DNA of 20,362 nt from Lachnospiraceae bacterium (lineage in GTDB: Bacteria > Bacillota > Clostridia > Lachnospirales > Lachnospiraceae). The position numbers and the translations under genes were made by a program. Position 1 is the first letter of the stretch. The number at the start of each line of letters is the position of its first letter. Below, in pieces: positions 1 to 8,800 of the stretch. The stretch spans positions 1 through 20,362 of the forward strand of contig JAAUZW010000018.1 of NCBI GenBank assembly GCA_014804385.1, read 5' to 3'. The notes below the pieces were generated by a model. It was not told the DNA's origin, did not search any database, and saw only the letters and a program-made list of their open reading frames with translations.

Positions 1-34
1 CTATGATTCCAAGAATTGTAGTACAGTTTTGCAT
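1..34 (-). CDS. Start of a minus-strand gene, cut by the window edge
   Basis: On the minus strand an ATG (bases 34-32) lies 9 nt downstream of a GGAG Shine-Dalgarno (47-44) and opens a frame reading MQNCTTILGII before the window ends. A perfect 7-bp inverted repeat (TTCCCGT at 49-55, ACGGGAA at 67-73) lies in its presumed 5' leader. Eleven residues are too few to assign a family. The gene diverges from the XRE regulator at 200, so the region between is a shared control region. The start call rests only on the RBS and spacing. Confidence 0.35.
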   Translation of the reverse strand, partial: MQNCTTILGII

Positions 35-134
35 AATCGTATGCTCCTTTCCCGTTTGTTTTTACTACGGGAAAACTATACCACAATCAATTTCAAACCT
101 ATGTTCCGTACCGGCACACGAATGAATTAACATG

Positions 135-178
135 CTCACACCGGTTCAAGCGAAATACTCACACCGATGGGGCGAAAT
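135..178. repeat. Short imperfect tandem repeat in the divergent control region
   Basis: CTCACACCG occurs at 135-143 and again at 158-166. GCGAAAT occurs at 150-156 and 172-178. Together they make two imperfect copies of a unit of about 23 bp just upstream of the XRE gene. Repeats like this could be binding sites for the adjacent regulator or the multiple internal repeats seen at some insertion-sequence ends. Nothing here decides between these. Confidence 0.4.
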
Positions 179-199
179 TTGCAGATAGGAGAGAATCAT

Positions 200-514
200 A
201 TGTATCAACCAATAGATTCAATTAAAACGGGCACTAAAATAAAAAAGATGTTAAAAGTGGCAGGTTATGAAGTGAGAGATATTCAGGAATATCTCCATTT
301 GTCATGTCCACAATCAATATATAGATGGTTTAAAGGTAAGATTTTACCATCGGTAGATCATTTATGTGCATTAAGTAAATTGTTGAATGTTCACATGGAA
401 GATTTGCTGGTATTGCAAGGACAGTCTATAGAAGATAATATTGATGAAGTAACTGACGATGCTGGGATTAGAAGGCTCCTGTCATACATGAAGTGTCTAC
501 AGGAGGCTGCTTAA
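200..514 (+). CDS. Small XRE-family helix-turn-helix regulator
   Basis: A 104-aa protein with a single Cro/C1-type helix-turn-helix. The region around residues 11-65 has the XRE pattern: an initial helix with TGTKIKKML, a turn around DIQEYLHLSCPQSIYRWF, and the typical LCALSKLLNVHMEDLL ending. The C-terminal 35 residues are acidic and resemble no known effector domain. The ATG at 200 is preferred over the upstream codon at 167 because AGGAGA lies about 7 nt before it and the extra 11 residues are outside the fold. It sits directly upstream of the 619-2106 cassette and is a plausible regulator of it, but that link is inferred from position only. Regulators of this size are common in integrated elements. 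Confidence 0.8.
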   Translation: MYQPIDSIKTGTKIKKMLKVAGYEVRDIQEYLHLSCPQSIYRWFKGKILPSVDHLCALSKLLNVHMEDLLVLQGQSIEDNIDEVTDDAGIRRLLSYMKCLQEAA

Positions 515-518
515 AGCG

Positions 519-537
519 ATTGGACTATCCGTCCAAT
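519..537. other. Inverted repeat between regulator and cassette
   Basis: ATTGGAC and GTCCAAT form a perfect 7-bp inverted repeat around a 5-base centre. No T-run follows, so it is not an ordinary terminator. It lies between the XRE gene and the next gene and could be an operator or a mRNA hairpin. Confidence 0.35.
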
Positions 538-618
538 GACAAAGAGAATGTCTTATATTATCCTCTTATTAAAAGCAGGTGGTTTTGATACTACATGCTG
601 AAAGTAGGAGGATTTTTT

Positions 619-915
619 GTGCAAGAAAATATGGATGAAACAATAGATTTTATAGTAGAGAGCATAAAAAGCATAAATAGACAGGCACTTTTAGTATACA
701 AACCTATTGTGGAAGAAATTTGTTCTGGAAGAACTGTAAAAGAAAAAGAACTTGAAAATGTTTTAGACGGATTGGTATCTGCGTGTCTAAGTGATGAAAT
801 GCTGGGTTTATTTAAGCAGGTTTGTAGAAAGTTTTACAATCAGTATCCGGAGATTATAGCGGATTATGTTATGTTTTACAAAGAGATGTATGAAGAACAG
901 GAGGATGATTTATGA
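619..915 (+). CDS. Hypothetical small acidic helical protein, first gene of a three-gene cassette
   Basis: I do not recognise this family. The start is GTG at 619, which has AGGAGG at 606-611 with a 7-nt spacer. A longer frame opens at 595 but has no comparable RBS. The product is 98 aa, predicted largely alpha-helical, with no signal peptide or membrane segment and an acidic C-terminus (EMYEEQEDDL). Its stop codon overlaps the next start as ATGA (912-915), so translation of the two is probably coupled. It is the first member of a tight cassette ending in a PIN-like nuclease domain protein. A small partner or regulatory subunit is possible, but nothing in the sequence gives a function. Confidence 0.7.
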   Translation: MQENMDETIDFIVESIKSINRQALLVYKPIVEEICSGRTVKEKELENVLDGLVSACLSDEMLGLFKQVCRKFYNQYPEIIADYVMFYKEMYEEQEDDL

Positions 916-1448
916 GTTACGATATCTATTTAAAAGATCCAGTGACAGGAAAGACAGCGGAGGTTCCAGGACACCTAATGTGTGGAGGAACATATAAGGC
1001 AGATTATCATCCGGAAAGTGGAACATTTACACCGGCATTAAATACAGAGGCGAATTTGAATATTACATATAATTACGGACATTATTACCATGAAATTTAC
1101 GAGGAAGAAGGAATCCGAGCGATTTATGGAGTGTCGGGTTTTGATAGTATTTTGATGCTGAAAAAGATGATAGCTTTTCTGAATGAAAAGTATAAGAAAA
1201 ATGAAGAATGGATTAGAACGAAAAGACAGAAAACAATCTTTTATGACGAGAATGGAAATGAGATAGATGAGATAGATGCTTTAACAAATAGAATTAAGCC
1301 AGTCAGAAAAGAGGAAATAGAATATAAAGTAAGCGAAGGGGACACAAGTGATTATTGGATGGATACAGCCGCCAATGCAATAAAGCCATTATATCAATTG
1401 ATTGCATTGGCTAAAATGCGACCTGATTGTATCTGGGATGGGGATTAG
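912..1448 (+). CDS. Hypothetical 178-aa protein of a widespread Firmicutes family
   Basis: The protein opens MSYDIYLKDPVTG, contains NITYNYGHYYHEIY and ends LAKMRPDCIWDGD. I know this pattern from many uncharacterised proteins of gut Firmicutes and their elements, with no assigned function. There is no signal peptide or transmembrane helix, so it should be cytosolic. The middle (about residues 75-140) is charged and probably helical, and the YGVSGFDSILMLKKMIAFL stretch looks like a packed helix. It overlaps the previous gene by 4 nt (ATGA) and ends 4 nt before the start of the PIN-like gene. Co-translation with both neighbours is therefore likely. Confidence 0.75.
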   Translation: MSYDIYLKDPVTGKTAEVPGHLMCGGTYKADYHPESGTFTPALNTEANLNITYNYGHYYHEIYEEEGIRAIYGVSGFDSILMLKKMIAFLNEKYKKNEEWIRTKRQKTIFYDENGNEIDEIDALTNRIKPVRKEEIEYKVSEGDTSDYWMDTAANAIKPLYQLIALAKMRPDCIWDGD

Positions 1449-1452
1449 GGAA

Positions 1453-2106
1453 ATGTTGTTTTTGATTGATTACGAGAACGTTGGAAATGCGGGAATGAAG
1501 GGGTGTCATTACCTGAATGCGTCAGATCATATTATTATTTTTTATAGTGAAACTCGAAAGAATATGGAACGTAGGTTTTTGGAAGACATTACAAATTCAG
1601 AATGTGCTTTCGAGATATGTAAATTATGCAAAAATGGAAAGAATGCACTGGACTTTTATATTGCCTCTAAACTTGGGGAAATGTTTGGAGTTGGCTATGA
1701 TGGAGCAGCTGTGATCGTCAGCCGTGACACCGGATTTGAGGCTGTGCGGGATTACTGGGAAAAGCGGGCAGTACATAAGAGAAGGATTTTGCTGTCAAAT
1801 TGTGTGGAGGATGGCATTGTGAGCAGCAATGAAAACAGTGACAGAATACGAGAACTCAGGAAGCTTCGTGAAAATCTGACTATTGGAGGGTTTTTCGCTG
1901 ATTATACAGAGAAAATGCGTATAAAAGCGGTGATAAAGAGCCTGTTTGAAGGAACGGAGTATGAAGGAATGACAGAAAAAATTCAAAAGCTAATGGAGGA
2001 AAAAGAGAAGACACCTAAAATCTTGTACCTGAATTGCCTTCATTTTTTTGGTAAAGATAGTGGATTGGCAATTTATAATAAGATGAAAGCGTGTGAAAAG
2101 TTGTGA
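1453..2106 (+). CDS. PIN-like/NYN-type nuclease domain protein
   Basis: A 217-aa protein with a PIN-like fold at the N-terminus. The visible acidic motifs are LIDYENV (D6, E8), NALDFYIAS (D67) and SRDTGFEA (D92), spaced as in the metal site of PIN/NYN ribonuclease domains. The remaining 110 residues are a basic, helical tail without a recognised domain. The ATG at 1453 is chosen because it begins exactly at the hydrophobic first strand of the fold. The upstream in-frame codon at 1402 lies within the previous gene. It closes the 619-2106 cassette, followed by a strong terminator at 2153. RNA cleavage is the expected activity of the family. A role in defence, toxin action or RNA turnover is inference from context. 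Confidence 0.7.
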   Translation: MLFLIDYENVGNAGMKGCHYLNASDHIIIFYSETRKNMERRFLEDITNSECAFEICKLCKNGKNALDFYIASKLGEMFGVGYDGAAVIVSRDTGFEAVRDYWEKRAVHKRRILLSNCVEDGIVSSNENSDRIRELRKLRENLTIGGFFADYTEKMRIKAVIKSLFEGTEYEGMTEKIQKLMEEKEKTPKILYLNCLHFFGKDSGLAIYNKMKACEKL

Positions 2107-2152
2107 AAAATAAGAAACACGCTCATAGTAATAGAATTATAGTAAATGAAAG

Positions 2153-2181
2153 GCTTTCGGTGATTTCCCCGAAAGCTTTTT
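2153..2181 (+). terminator. Rho-independent terminator after the PIN-like cassette
   Basis: GCTTTCGG (2153-2160) pairs perfectly with CCGAAAGC (2169-2176) around an 8-nt loop and is followed by five T residues. It lies 46 nt after the PIN-like stop codon, ending the cassette transcript. Confidence 0.85.
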
Positions 2182-2224
2182 GAGGTGGAGAACGAGTAGA
2201 GTAAAGTAAGGGAAGTTTGTTTCC

Positions 2225-2253
2225 TTGACTTTGAATAGATGTAGTTTTATAAC
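2225..2253 (+). promoter_or_regulatory. Sigma-A-like promoter for the decayed ATP-binding gene
   Basis: TTGACT (2225-2230) and TATAAC (2248-2253) are separated by exactly 17 nt. Initiation near 2260 would give a leader of about 110 nt before the ATG at 2373. Confidence 0.6.
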
Positions 2254-2372
2254 AAAGGCAAAAAAATATTCGATTGCAATGGCGTGTAATTGAGTCACAC
2301 CACGGTGCTTGAATCGGGTAAATGTTGTTTCTTTAATTCAATTGGATACATATCAATAATGGAGATGATTAT

Positions 2373-2988
2373 ATGATTCCAATAAAAATAGAAACTCTGC
2401 TAGAAGGGCGCAAAGTAGAACGAAACCGGATAGAATACAAGGAAGGCTTTAATCCATCAGAAATTGTCCATACAATATGTGGCTATGCGAATGATATCGC
2501 AGGGGTGGACGGTGGATATCTTGTGATTGGTGTAAAGACAGAAAATGGGATTCCGATTTTGCCGCCGGTAGATGTACCGGACGAATTACTTGACGGCATT
2601 CAACTGAAAATATTTCAATACTGTAACAAAATTGAGCCTCGCTATATTCCGAAGATTGAGATTGTGGAATATCAAGGGGTAAATTTGGTATATTTGAAGT
2701 GTGCGGCGGGTGATGCGGGATCATATCAAGCACCTGTGGATGTTTATTCTAAAAAGGAAGCAGGGAAAGAGCAAGATTGAGCTGGTGCGTTTTCATGATA
2801 AGGAAGCGGAGGCATCTGATTTTACAGAGAAGGCATTTTATGGTCCGATATGGAAACAGGTATGGGATGCGTTAGACTACATTAAAACAACTGTGATTGA
2901 GGAAAAGGTTGTAAAGGTTGATGGGAGAGCGGAAGCAGACCGTTTTTTCAATTATCCATATAATGCGTTGGAAGAAGTGCTTGTATAA
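2373..2988 (+). pseudogene. Broken AlbA_2/Schlafen-type ATP-binding protein (RecG-related transcriptional regulator-like)
   Basis: Frame one (2373-2780) encodes the N-terminal AlbA_2 domain, including RIEYKEG, a GGYLVIGVKTENG core and a PVDVYSKKEAGKEQ end. It then runs into TGA at 2778-2780. A second frame, shifted relative to the first, resumes near 2770 with the later family motifs SKIELVRFHDKEAEAS and FYGPIWKQVWDALDYIK. It stops at 2988 just after NYPYNALEEVLV. In intact relatives about 100 residues separate these blocks, and an ATPase-like C-terminal domain follows EEVLV. The copy has therefore lost an internal segment out of frame and its whole C-terminus. Intact members are putative regulators often found near defence and mobile genes. 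A good promoter survives at 2225. Confidence 0.8.
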
Positions 2989-3011
2989 AGAAAACCCAGT
3001 ATATATAAAAT

Positions 3012-3040
3012 TTGCCAAACCATCGCCAATATGGTAAAAT
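3012..3040 (+). promoter_or_regulatory. Promoter of the jetABCD operon
   Basis: TTGCCA (3012-3017) and TAAAAT (3035-3040) are 17 nt apart, each one base from the sigma-A consensus. They lie between the decayed gene and jetA, whose ATG at 3106 has GGAG at 3095-3098 with a 7-nt spacer. No clear operator palindrome is visible, so I see no sign of dedicated repression. Confidence 0.6.
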
Positions 3041-3105
3041 ATTCTAAATAATTTGAACACAAGCCATATCTAAGTGATACCCACAAGCAAGAACGGAGAT
3101 TCTCA

Positions 3106-4581
3106 ATGCACATCACAGAACAGCTTAAAAAACCACTGAAAGAAGTAAATTATCTGAATGTAGAAAATACTGACAGATATCGTCCGATACTTAGGTTGTT
3201 TTATTTAAAATATGAGAGAATGAAGTACTGGTTGTATCAGGAAGATGTGTATGAGGAGTTAAAAAAAGATTCTTATTTTGCCGGTTATACATTAGAACAG
3301 TGTCAGCAGGATCTGACAACGCTTACCGAGTGGGGCAATCTTTTGACGATTCAGGACTCCAAGAATGTAAAAACATTGGAAGAATTTAAAAACAGAAGAT
3401 ATCAATACCAATTATCGGAATATGCAGTTGAAATTGAACGTATGGTGATTCATCTTGAAAACCTGTTTGTAGAAGGTGCATCATTAGAACCTACGTTGTT
3501 GGAGCGTATTAAGGAAGAACTGGCAGAACTTCCGAAGATGCAGGGGGCATCTGTAAACAAAACTTATGGTTGGTGGCAGAATCTGGAAAATGATTTCATG
3601 CGCCTGAACCAGAATTATCAAGATTATATGCGGACGTTAAACAGTGCAAGGGCTGAGGAATTGATGCGTACTCAGGCCTTTTTGGTATTTAAGGATCATT
3701 TGATAGAATATCTTAGGACTTTTGTGAAAGCCTTGCAGCAGAATGTAGCTTTGATTGAAAGTTATCTTAAGAATGTTATGGCGGGGCAGATTAATGAGAT
3801 TTTGGAGAAAGTCGTAGAATATGAAATGAATATTCCGCGGATTGAAGTTCAGATAGATGAGGAGGCTATCAGAGCGCGGATGCAGGGTAGATGGACAAGT
3901 ATTGAAGAATGGTTTGTAAGCAGGGGAAATAAAGAGGCCGAGGCAGTCAGGGTTTTAGATGCGACCAATGAAATTATAAGAAAGATTACCAGATATGCGA
4001 CACGGCTCAGTGAAATGAGTAATATGGGGGCAAACAGGCGGGAAGAATATTTTAAAGTTGCGCAGATGTTTGGAAAGTGTCAGGATGTGAATGAAGCTCA
4101 TCGTTTGGCTGCTTGTGTATTTGGAATAGAGACAACGCTGCACTTTAGAGGGGATATGCGAAGGGATACGGATAGCATGTACAGCAGCATATATGATGAG
4201 GAGCCTTATGTGGTAAACCTGGTACCGAGAGTAAGAAATTACAGAGAAAAAGCAAAGCGTTCCGGCATGATAGACAGAACGGAAGAGCAGGAACGTATTA
4301 GAAAGGAAATGTTGGAAAAACTGGAAAGGGAAAGGATTTTATTAAACAGTTATATTAAAGATGACCGTCTGGATTTTGCCGATTTACCGATAATAGAACC
4401 GCAGATTAGGGATACCTTTTTAATGTGGCTTTCAAAGGCTTTGGAACGGGAAGACGAAACTGCTAAGACAGAAGACGGTAGAACATATCATCTGGAAGGC
4501 GACAGAAGGAAAACCTGCGTTGTAGAATGTACAGACGGAAGCTTTGTTATGCCCGCTTTTACGATTTGTTTTCAGGATTAA
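3106..4581 (+). CDS. jetA: Wadjet subunit JetA (kleisin-like, DUF2397/TIGR02677)
   Basis: A 491-aa protein matching the DUF2397 family in length and layout. The N-terminal block around residues 24-50 (RYRPILRLFYLKYERMKYW, then YQEDVYEEL) is the family's winged-helix-like start. The middle (about 150-300) is long and helical, and the C-terminal block DLPIIEPQIRDTFLMWLSKA is characteristic. In Wadjet complexes JetA is the kleisin, the MukF/MksF counterpart that bridges the JetC ATPase heads and carries JetB. The product is cytosolic and should act on DNA. It is first in the operon, 25 nt before jetB. No truncation or frameshift is seen. The family call comes from recognition and operon context, not from a search. 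Confidence 0.9.
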   Translation: MHITEQLKKPLKEVNYLNVENTDRYRPILRLFYLKYERMKYWLYQEDVYEELKKDSYFAGYTLEQCQQDLTTLTEWGNLLTIQDSKNVKTLEEFKNRRYQYQLSEYAVEIERMVIHLENLFVEGASLEPTLLERIKEELAELPKMQGASVNKTYGWWQNLENDFMRLNQNYQDYMRTLNSARAEELMRTQAFLVFKDHLIEYLRTFVKALQQNVALIESYLKNVMAGQINEILEKVVEYEMNIPRIEVQIDEEAIRARMQGRWTSIEEWFVSRGNKEAEAVRVLDATNEIIRKITRYATRLSEMSNMGANRREEYFKVAQMFGKCQDVNEAHRLAACVFGIETTLHFRGDMRRDTDSMYSSIYDEEPYVVNLVPRVRNYREKAKRSGMIDRTEEQERIRKEMLEKLERERILLNSYIKDDRLDFADLPIIEPQIRDTFLMWLSKALEREDETAKTEDGRTYHLEGDRRKTCVVECTDGSFVMPAFTICFQD

Positions 4582-4606
4582 ATACGTATGAGAGAGGATT
4601 TATCGG

Positions 4607-5731
4607 ATGAGCGTATTGGAAAAACTGCTTTCTGCGCGATGGTTTGTAAAAGCAGTGAATAAAGAGGAATACTATCAGGTAAAAGATGAAATTGGTAAAT
4701 ATCAGAGTCTGTTGAGCGAGAAGCTGGGATATCACATTATTGTGAATCCTTATGTTATTAAGCTGGAAAAGATTCCTGCTGTTCCGGAAAACTGGATGGG
4801 CATCGCAGAATTTAACGAACCGATGGATTATGTGTTTTTTTGTCTGACGTTGATGTTTTTGGAAGATAAGGAAATAGAGGGGCAGTTTATTTTATCTCAG
4901 CTTACGGAATTTATGCAGAGTACATGGAAACAGAGTGATATTGACTGGAAAATTTATCAGAATCGCAGATGTCTGGTGAAAGTGTTAAAGTATTGTGTAA
5001 AGTGCGGTATTTTACAGGTCTATGATGGTAGTGAAGATAGTTTTAAGAACGATAGTCAGGCTGACGTGTTATACTTGAACACGGGTGTTTCCAGATATTT
5101 TATGAGAAATTTTACAAAAGATATCACAGGGTTTACTTCGGCGGAAGACTTTATCGGAGAAGATTGGTTTGGCTTGGATGAAGACCGTGGTATCATAAGG
5201 AGGCAGAGAGTATACCGCAGGCTGTTGATGTCTATGGGGATGGAACGGACGGAAGAAACGGAAGAAGATTTTGCCTATATCCGTACCTACGGAAAGAAAA
5301 ATATAGAAAAAGATTTTTCGGAGCTGCTGGATTGTGAGCTGCAGGTATACAGGAATCAGGCCTTTTTGGTACTGTCGGAAGACTCGAATATGGGAAGATG
5401 TTTCCCGGAAACAAACACTCTTTCCGATATTGCGCTGCTTATTGCCCATATGATACGGGATATGGTGGGGAGTGGGAAACTGGAACCGGACCGGCAGGAT
5501 AGGATTTATATTGATGAAAATCAATTTCTGGATATCATAGAGACTTGTAAAAAGACTTATCAGAGTGGATTTGCCAAACTCTATAGGGAAATGACGGCAA
5601 AGGAATTTTGCCGAGTTGTCATGGAATATCTCACACAGATGGAATTGATCGGGAAAGAAGAAGGCAGAATCAGGATCCGGGCAGCATTTTGCAGGATAGT
5701 GGGGGTATATCCGGAAAATTTTGAAGCATAG
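4607..5731 (+). CDS. jetB: Wadjet subunit JetB (KITE-like, DUF2398/TIGR02678)
   Basis: A 374-aa protein of the DUF2398 type, close to the usual family length. The N-terminal block SARWFVKAVNKEEYYQVKDE and the nearby LGYHIIVNPYVIKLEKIPA match the family opening. The C-terminus reads GRIRIRAAFCRIVGVYPE. JetB is the KITE subunit (MukE/MksE counterpart), a dimeric winged-helix protein that binds the kleisin and DNA in the motor complex. AGAGAGG sits about 9 nt before the ATG at 4607. It lies between jetA and jetC, consistent with stoichiometric expression. The gene is intact. Confidence 0.9.
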   Translation: MSVLEKLLSARWFVKAVNKEEYYQVKDEIGKYQSLLSEKLGYHIIVNPYVIKLEKIPAVPENWMGIAEFNEPMDYVFFCLTLMFLEDKEIEGQFILSQLTEFMQSTWKQSDIDWKIYQNRRCLVKVLKYCVKCGILQVYDGSEDSFKNDSQADVLYLNTGVSRYFMRNFTKDITGFTSAEDFIGEDWFGLDEDRGIIRRQRVYRRLLMSMGMERTEETEEDFAYIRTYGKKNIEKDFSELLDCELQVYRNQAFLVLSEDSNMGRCFPETNTLSDIALLIAHMIRDMVGSGKLEPDRQDRIYIDENQFLDIIETCKKTYQSGFAKLYREMTAKEFCRVVMEYLTQMELIGKEEGRIRIRAAFCRIVGVYPENFEA

Positions 5732-5812
5732 CCGGCAAGGAAGGCTGGGCCGACGTTGATAGTGTTTTGGTACACCAATGCTCAGGCTGTAGAGAAAGGT
5801 ATATTGATAGAG

Positions 5813-8800
5813 ATGAAAAACAGTTGTTGGATTGGAAATAGAATTGGTCTGGTAGATTTCTGGTATTACGGGGATCAGGAATACGAGTTTCTGGATGGCC
5901 GAATGTTGCTTCGGGGAGCAAACGGTTCCGGAAAATCTGTTACCATGCAGAGCTTTGTACCTTTGTTATTAGATGGGAATATGCGTCCGGAAAGATTGGA
6001 TCCGTTTGGGTCAAAGGCGCGTAAAATGGAAAATTATCTTTTGGAAGAAGATGATACAAGGGATGAACGGACGGGATATCTCTATATGGAGTTTAAGAGA
6101 AAAGAGTCCGATAAATATCTGACTTTCGGCATGGGTATCCGCGCCAGAAAAGGCAAGAAACTGGAAACATGGTATTTTTATATTCAGGATAACAGGAGAA
6201 TCGGAAGGGATCTCCTTTTATATAAAGAAGGAGCGCAGAAGCTGGTACTGACCAAAACGGAACTGAGAAACCGTATAGGAGATGGCGGAGAACTGATTGA
6301 AAGTCAGGGGGATTACGAACGCCGCGTGAATGAACTTTTGTTCGGCTTTGAAACGGTAGAAGAGTATCGGGAGCTGTTATCGCTGTTGATTCAGCTGAGA
6401 ACGCCGAAACTTTCCAAGGATTTTAAACCTTCTGTCATTAATGAGATTTTGAGCAGATCGTTACAGACATTATCGGAGGAAGATTTACGTCCGATGTCTG
6501 AGGCGATTGAAAATATGGATAGTATTGAAACGAATCTGCGTACTTTAAAAGAATCAGCCAAAGCGGCCGCAGATATCCGGACAGTATATGATAAGTATAA
6601 TAAAGCCGTTCTTTTAGAAAAAGCAGAAAACTATACAGAGGCAAGAAAAAAATATAATAAATGCAAACGTAATGTGGAGAACTTAGAAAAAGAGCAGAGT
6701 AGTGCCAGACAGGAACTGGAAACTGAGACACAGCACTATCAGGAACTGGTAACCGAACACAGAGTATGTGAGGAGGAGTATGCAAGACTGTGTGATTCCG
6801 ATGCGGCAAAATTAAAGGAGCAGGAGAAGAAACTGCAGCAGGAGGAAAAGGAGCAGGAGCAGTTATTGCAACAGAATAAAGACAAAACAGAAAATAAGCG
6901 GATAGCTTTGAGGGAAAACGAAACAAAATTAAAGAATGATACTGCCAAAGCGGAAATGATTCAGGACGAAATACAGAAAAGTTTTGTGAATATGGCGGAT
7001 TGTATGGAAACAAGTTCTTTTTCGGAGTGGCAGTTCATGATACAGGAACTGAAAGAAAATCAGGATAAACCCTATGATTTTGCATATCAGGAAAAATTGC
7101 TAAAGGAATATCATAAACAGGTTCAGGCGGGCATCAAAGTATTGGGACAGGAAGCAGATACGAAGAAAAAATACGGTGATGCCATGCAGGAGCTGGATCA
7201 GAAAAAAGAAAGCAGAGACGCGAAAGAAAGAGAATGGCAGCAGTATGAAAAAATGGTGCGGGAGCAGAAGGGAGAGCTTACAGAGGCTATTCATGTCTGG
7301 TCTAAAAATAATCAATGGATAAAACTGGACGAGTTGTCACTGCAACAGACGGACAGACGATTGGATGCTTTTCAATATGAAGATGATTATTCCGAAATCA
7401 GAGAACCTGCGGATTTGAAACGTCAGGAAATGAAAAACGAGATTTCGGACAAAGAAAGCCGAATTATAAGAGATATCAGGCAGCAAGAGGAAGAAAAAGA
7501 AAAACTTCTTAATGAGATTGAAGAATTGCAGCAGGCAGAAGAAGTGGAGCCGGAACGGACAGAAGCAGTTATAAAAAGCAGAGAATGTTTACAGAGGATG
7601 GGAATTCCGATCCTGCCTTTTTATAAAGCGATAGACTTTGACCATACGCTTACGAAAGAGCAGCGCAGCCGCATAGAAGCGGCTTTTTTTCAGATGGGAA
7701 TATTAGACGCACTTGTTGTCAGTCCGGACTATAGAAAGCAGATTATTGACATGGATGAAACCGTATGTGATAAGTATCTTTTTACGGATGTGGTAAAGCT
7801 GCAGACAAATCTGTCAGAACTGTTTATTGTGGAAAACGGAGAAAATGATATTGTGCTTTCCATGCAGCTGCAAAACATTTTATCCGGCATTGGATATGGT
7901 TTACAAAAAGAAAATACTACATGGATTGACCAAGATGGTCATTATGCAATCGGCGTTTTGGAAGGAACCGTTTCTTCCGATTATGAGTCAAAATATATCG
8001 GCTCTGCAGCCAGAGAGAAACATCGCTTAGCCTGTATTGCAAAACTGCAGAGCAGGGTCCGGGAAATAGAGGAAGGGCTGAGTGAACTGGAAAGCGCATT
8101 GCAGACGGAAAGACTCCATTTAGAGGAGATACAGCAGGAGTTTGCGGCTTTTCCGGGAGCCGAAGATTTGAAAACGGCGTTAAAGAGTGCGGATGGGGCA
8201 AAGTATTTATTGGAGATGGCAGAAGATGATGTGAAGCGCCAGCTTTTGGTTTTACAGGAATGGGAGCTTGCACTAAAAGAAATTCAGATTCAGGTACAGG
8301 AAATTTGTACAAAGACCGGACTGCTGGGCCGTTTAGATGTATATAAACAGGAAGAGGATAATATAGAGGCATATCAGGAAGAGTTTCATACTGTTAAAGA
8401 AAAACACGGACAATATTTGAATGTTTTAGAATTGATAGAGGCAAGAAAAGAGCAGGTTGAGTCCCTGGAACTGGATTTGGATGATGTTTTAAGGGAACAG
8501 AACAGGATAAAGGTACAGTTGAATCTATTTCAGGCCAGTTTAAGTTCGGTCAGAGAGCAGCTGCAGTTGACAGATTATGAGGATATCAAAGAACGGCTGG
8601 AATACTGCGTGAAACGTCTGGACTCACAGACCGGTATCCCGAAGGAAAAAGAATCTTCCGTAAAGCGTCAGGGGGAACTGGAAGAAGAAATTCGCCATAA
8701 GGCCGATGAATTGACAGAATCCGCAGAGAAAATGCTGCGGGCGGATGCAGAACAAAAGCAATGGGAAATTGTTTTTGCACAAGAATATAAGTTAGAGTAT

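Noticed and set aside
135..178. CRISPR array
   Set aside because: There are only two short imperfect repeats and no spacer-repeat periodicity or cas genes. No CRISPR-like pattern was seen elsewhere in the window.
200..915. Classical two-gene toxin-antitoxin pair
   Set aside because: The XRE gene and the 619 gene are separated by about 100 nt with a hairpin between, and the second product resembles no known toxin.
5756..5812. Longer JetC beginning at TTG 5756
   Set aside because: The 19 extra residues precede the conserved family start, and AAGGAAGG is about 11 nt from the TTG, so ATG 5813 is preferred, with some doubt left.
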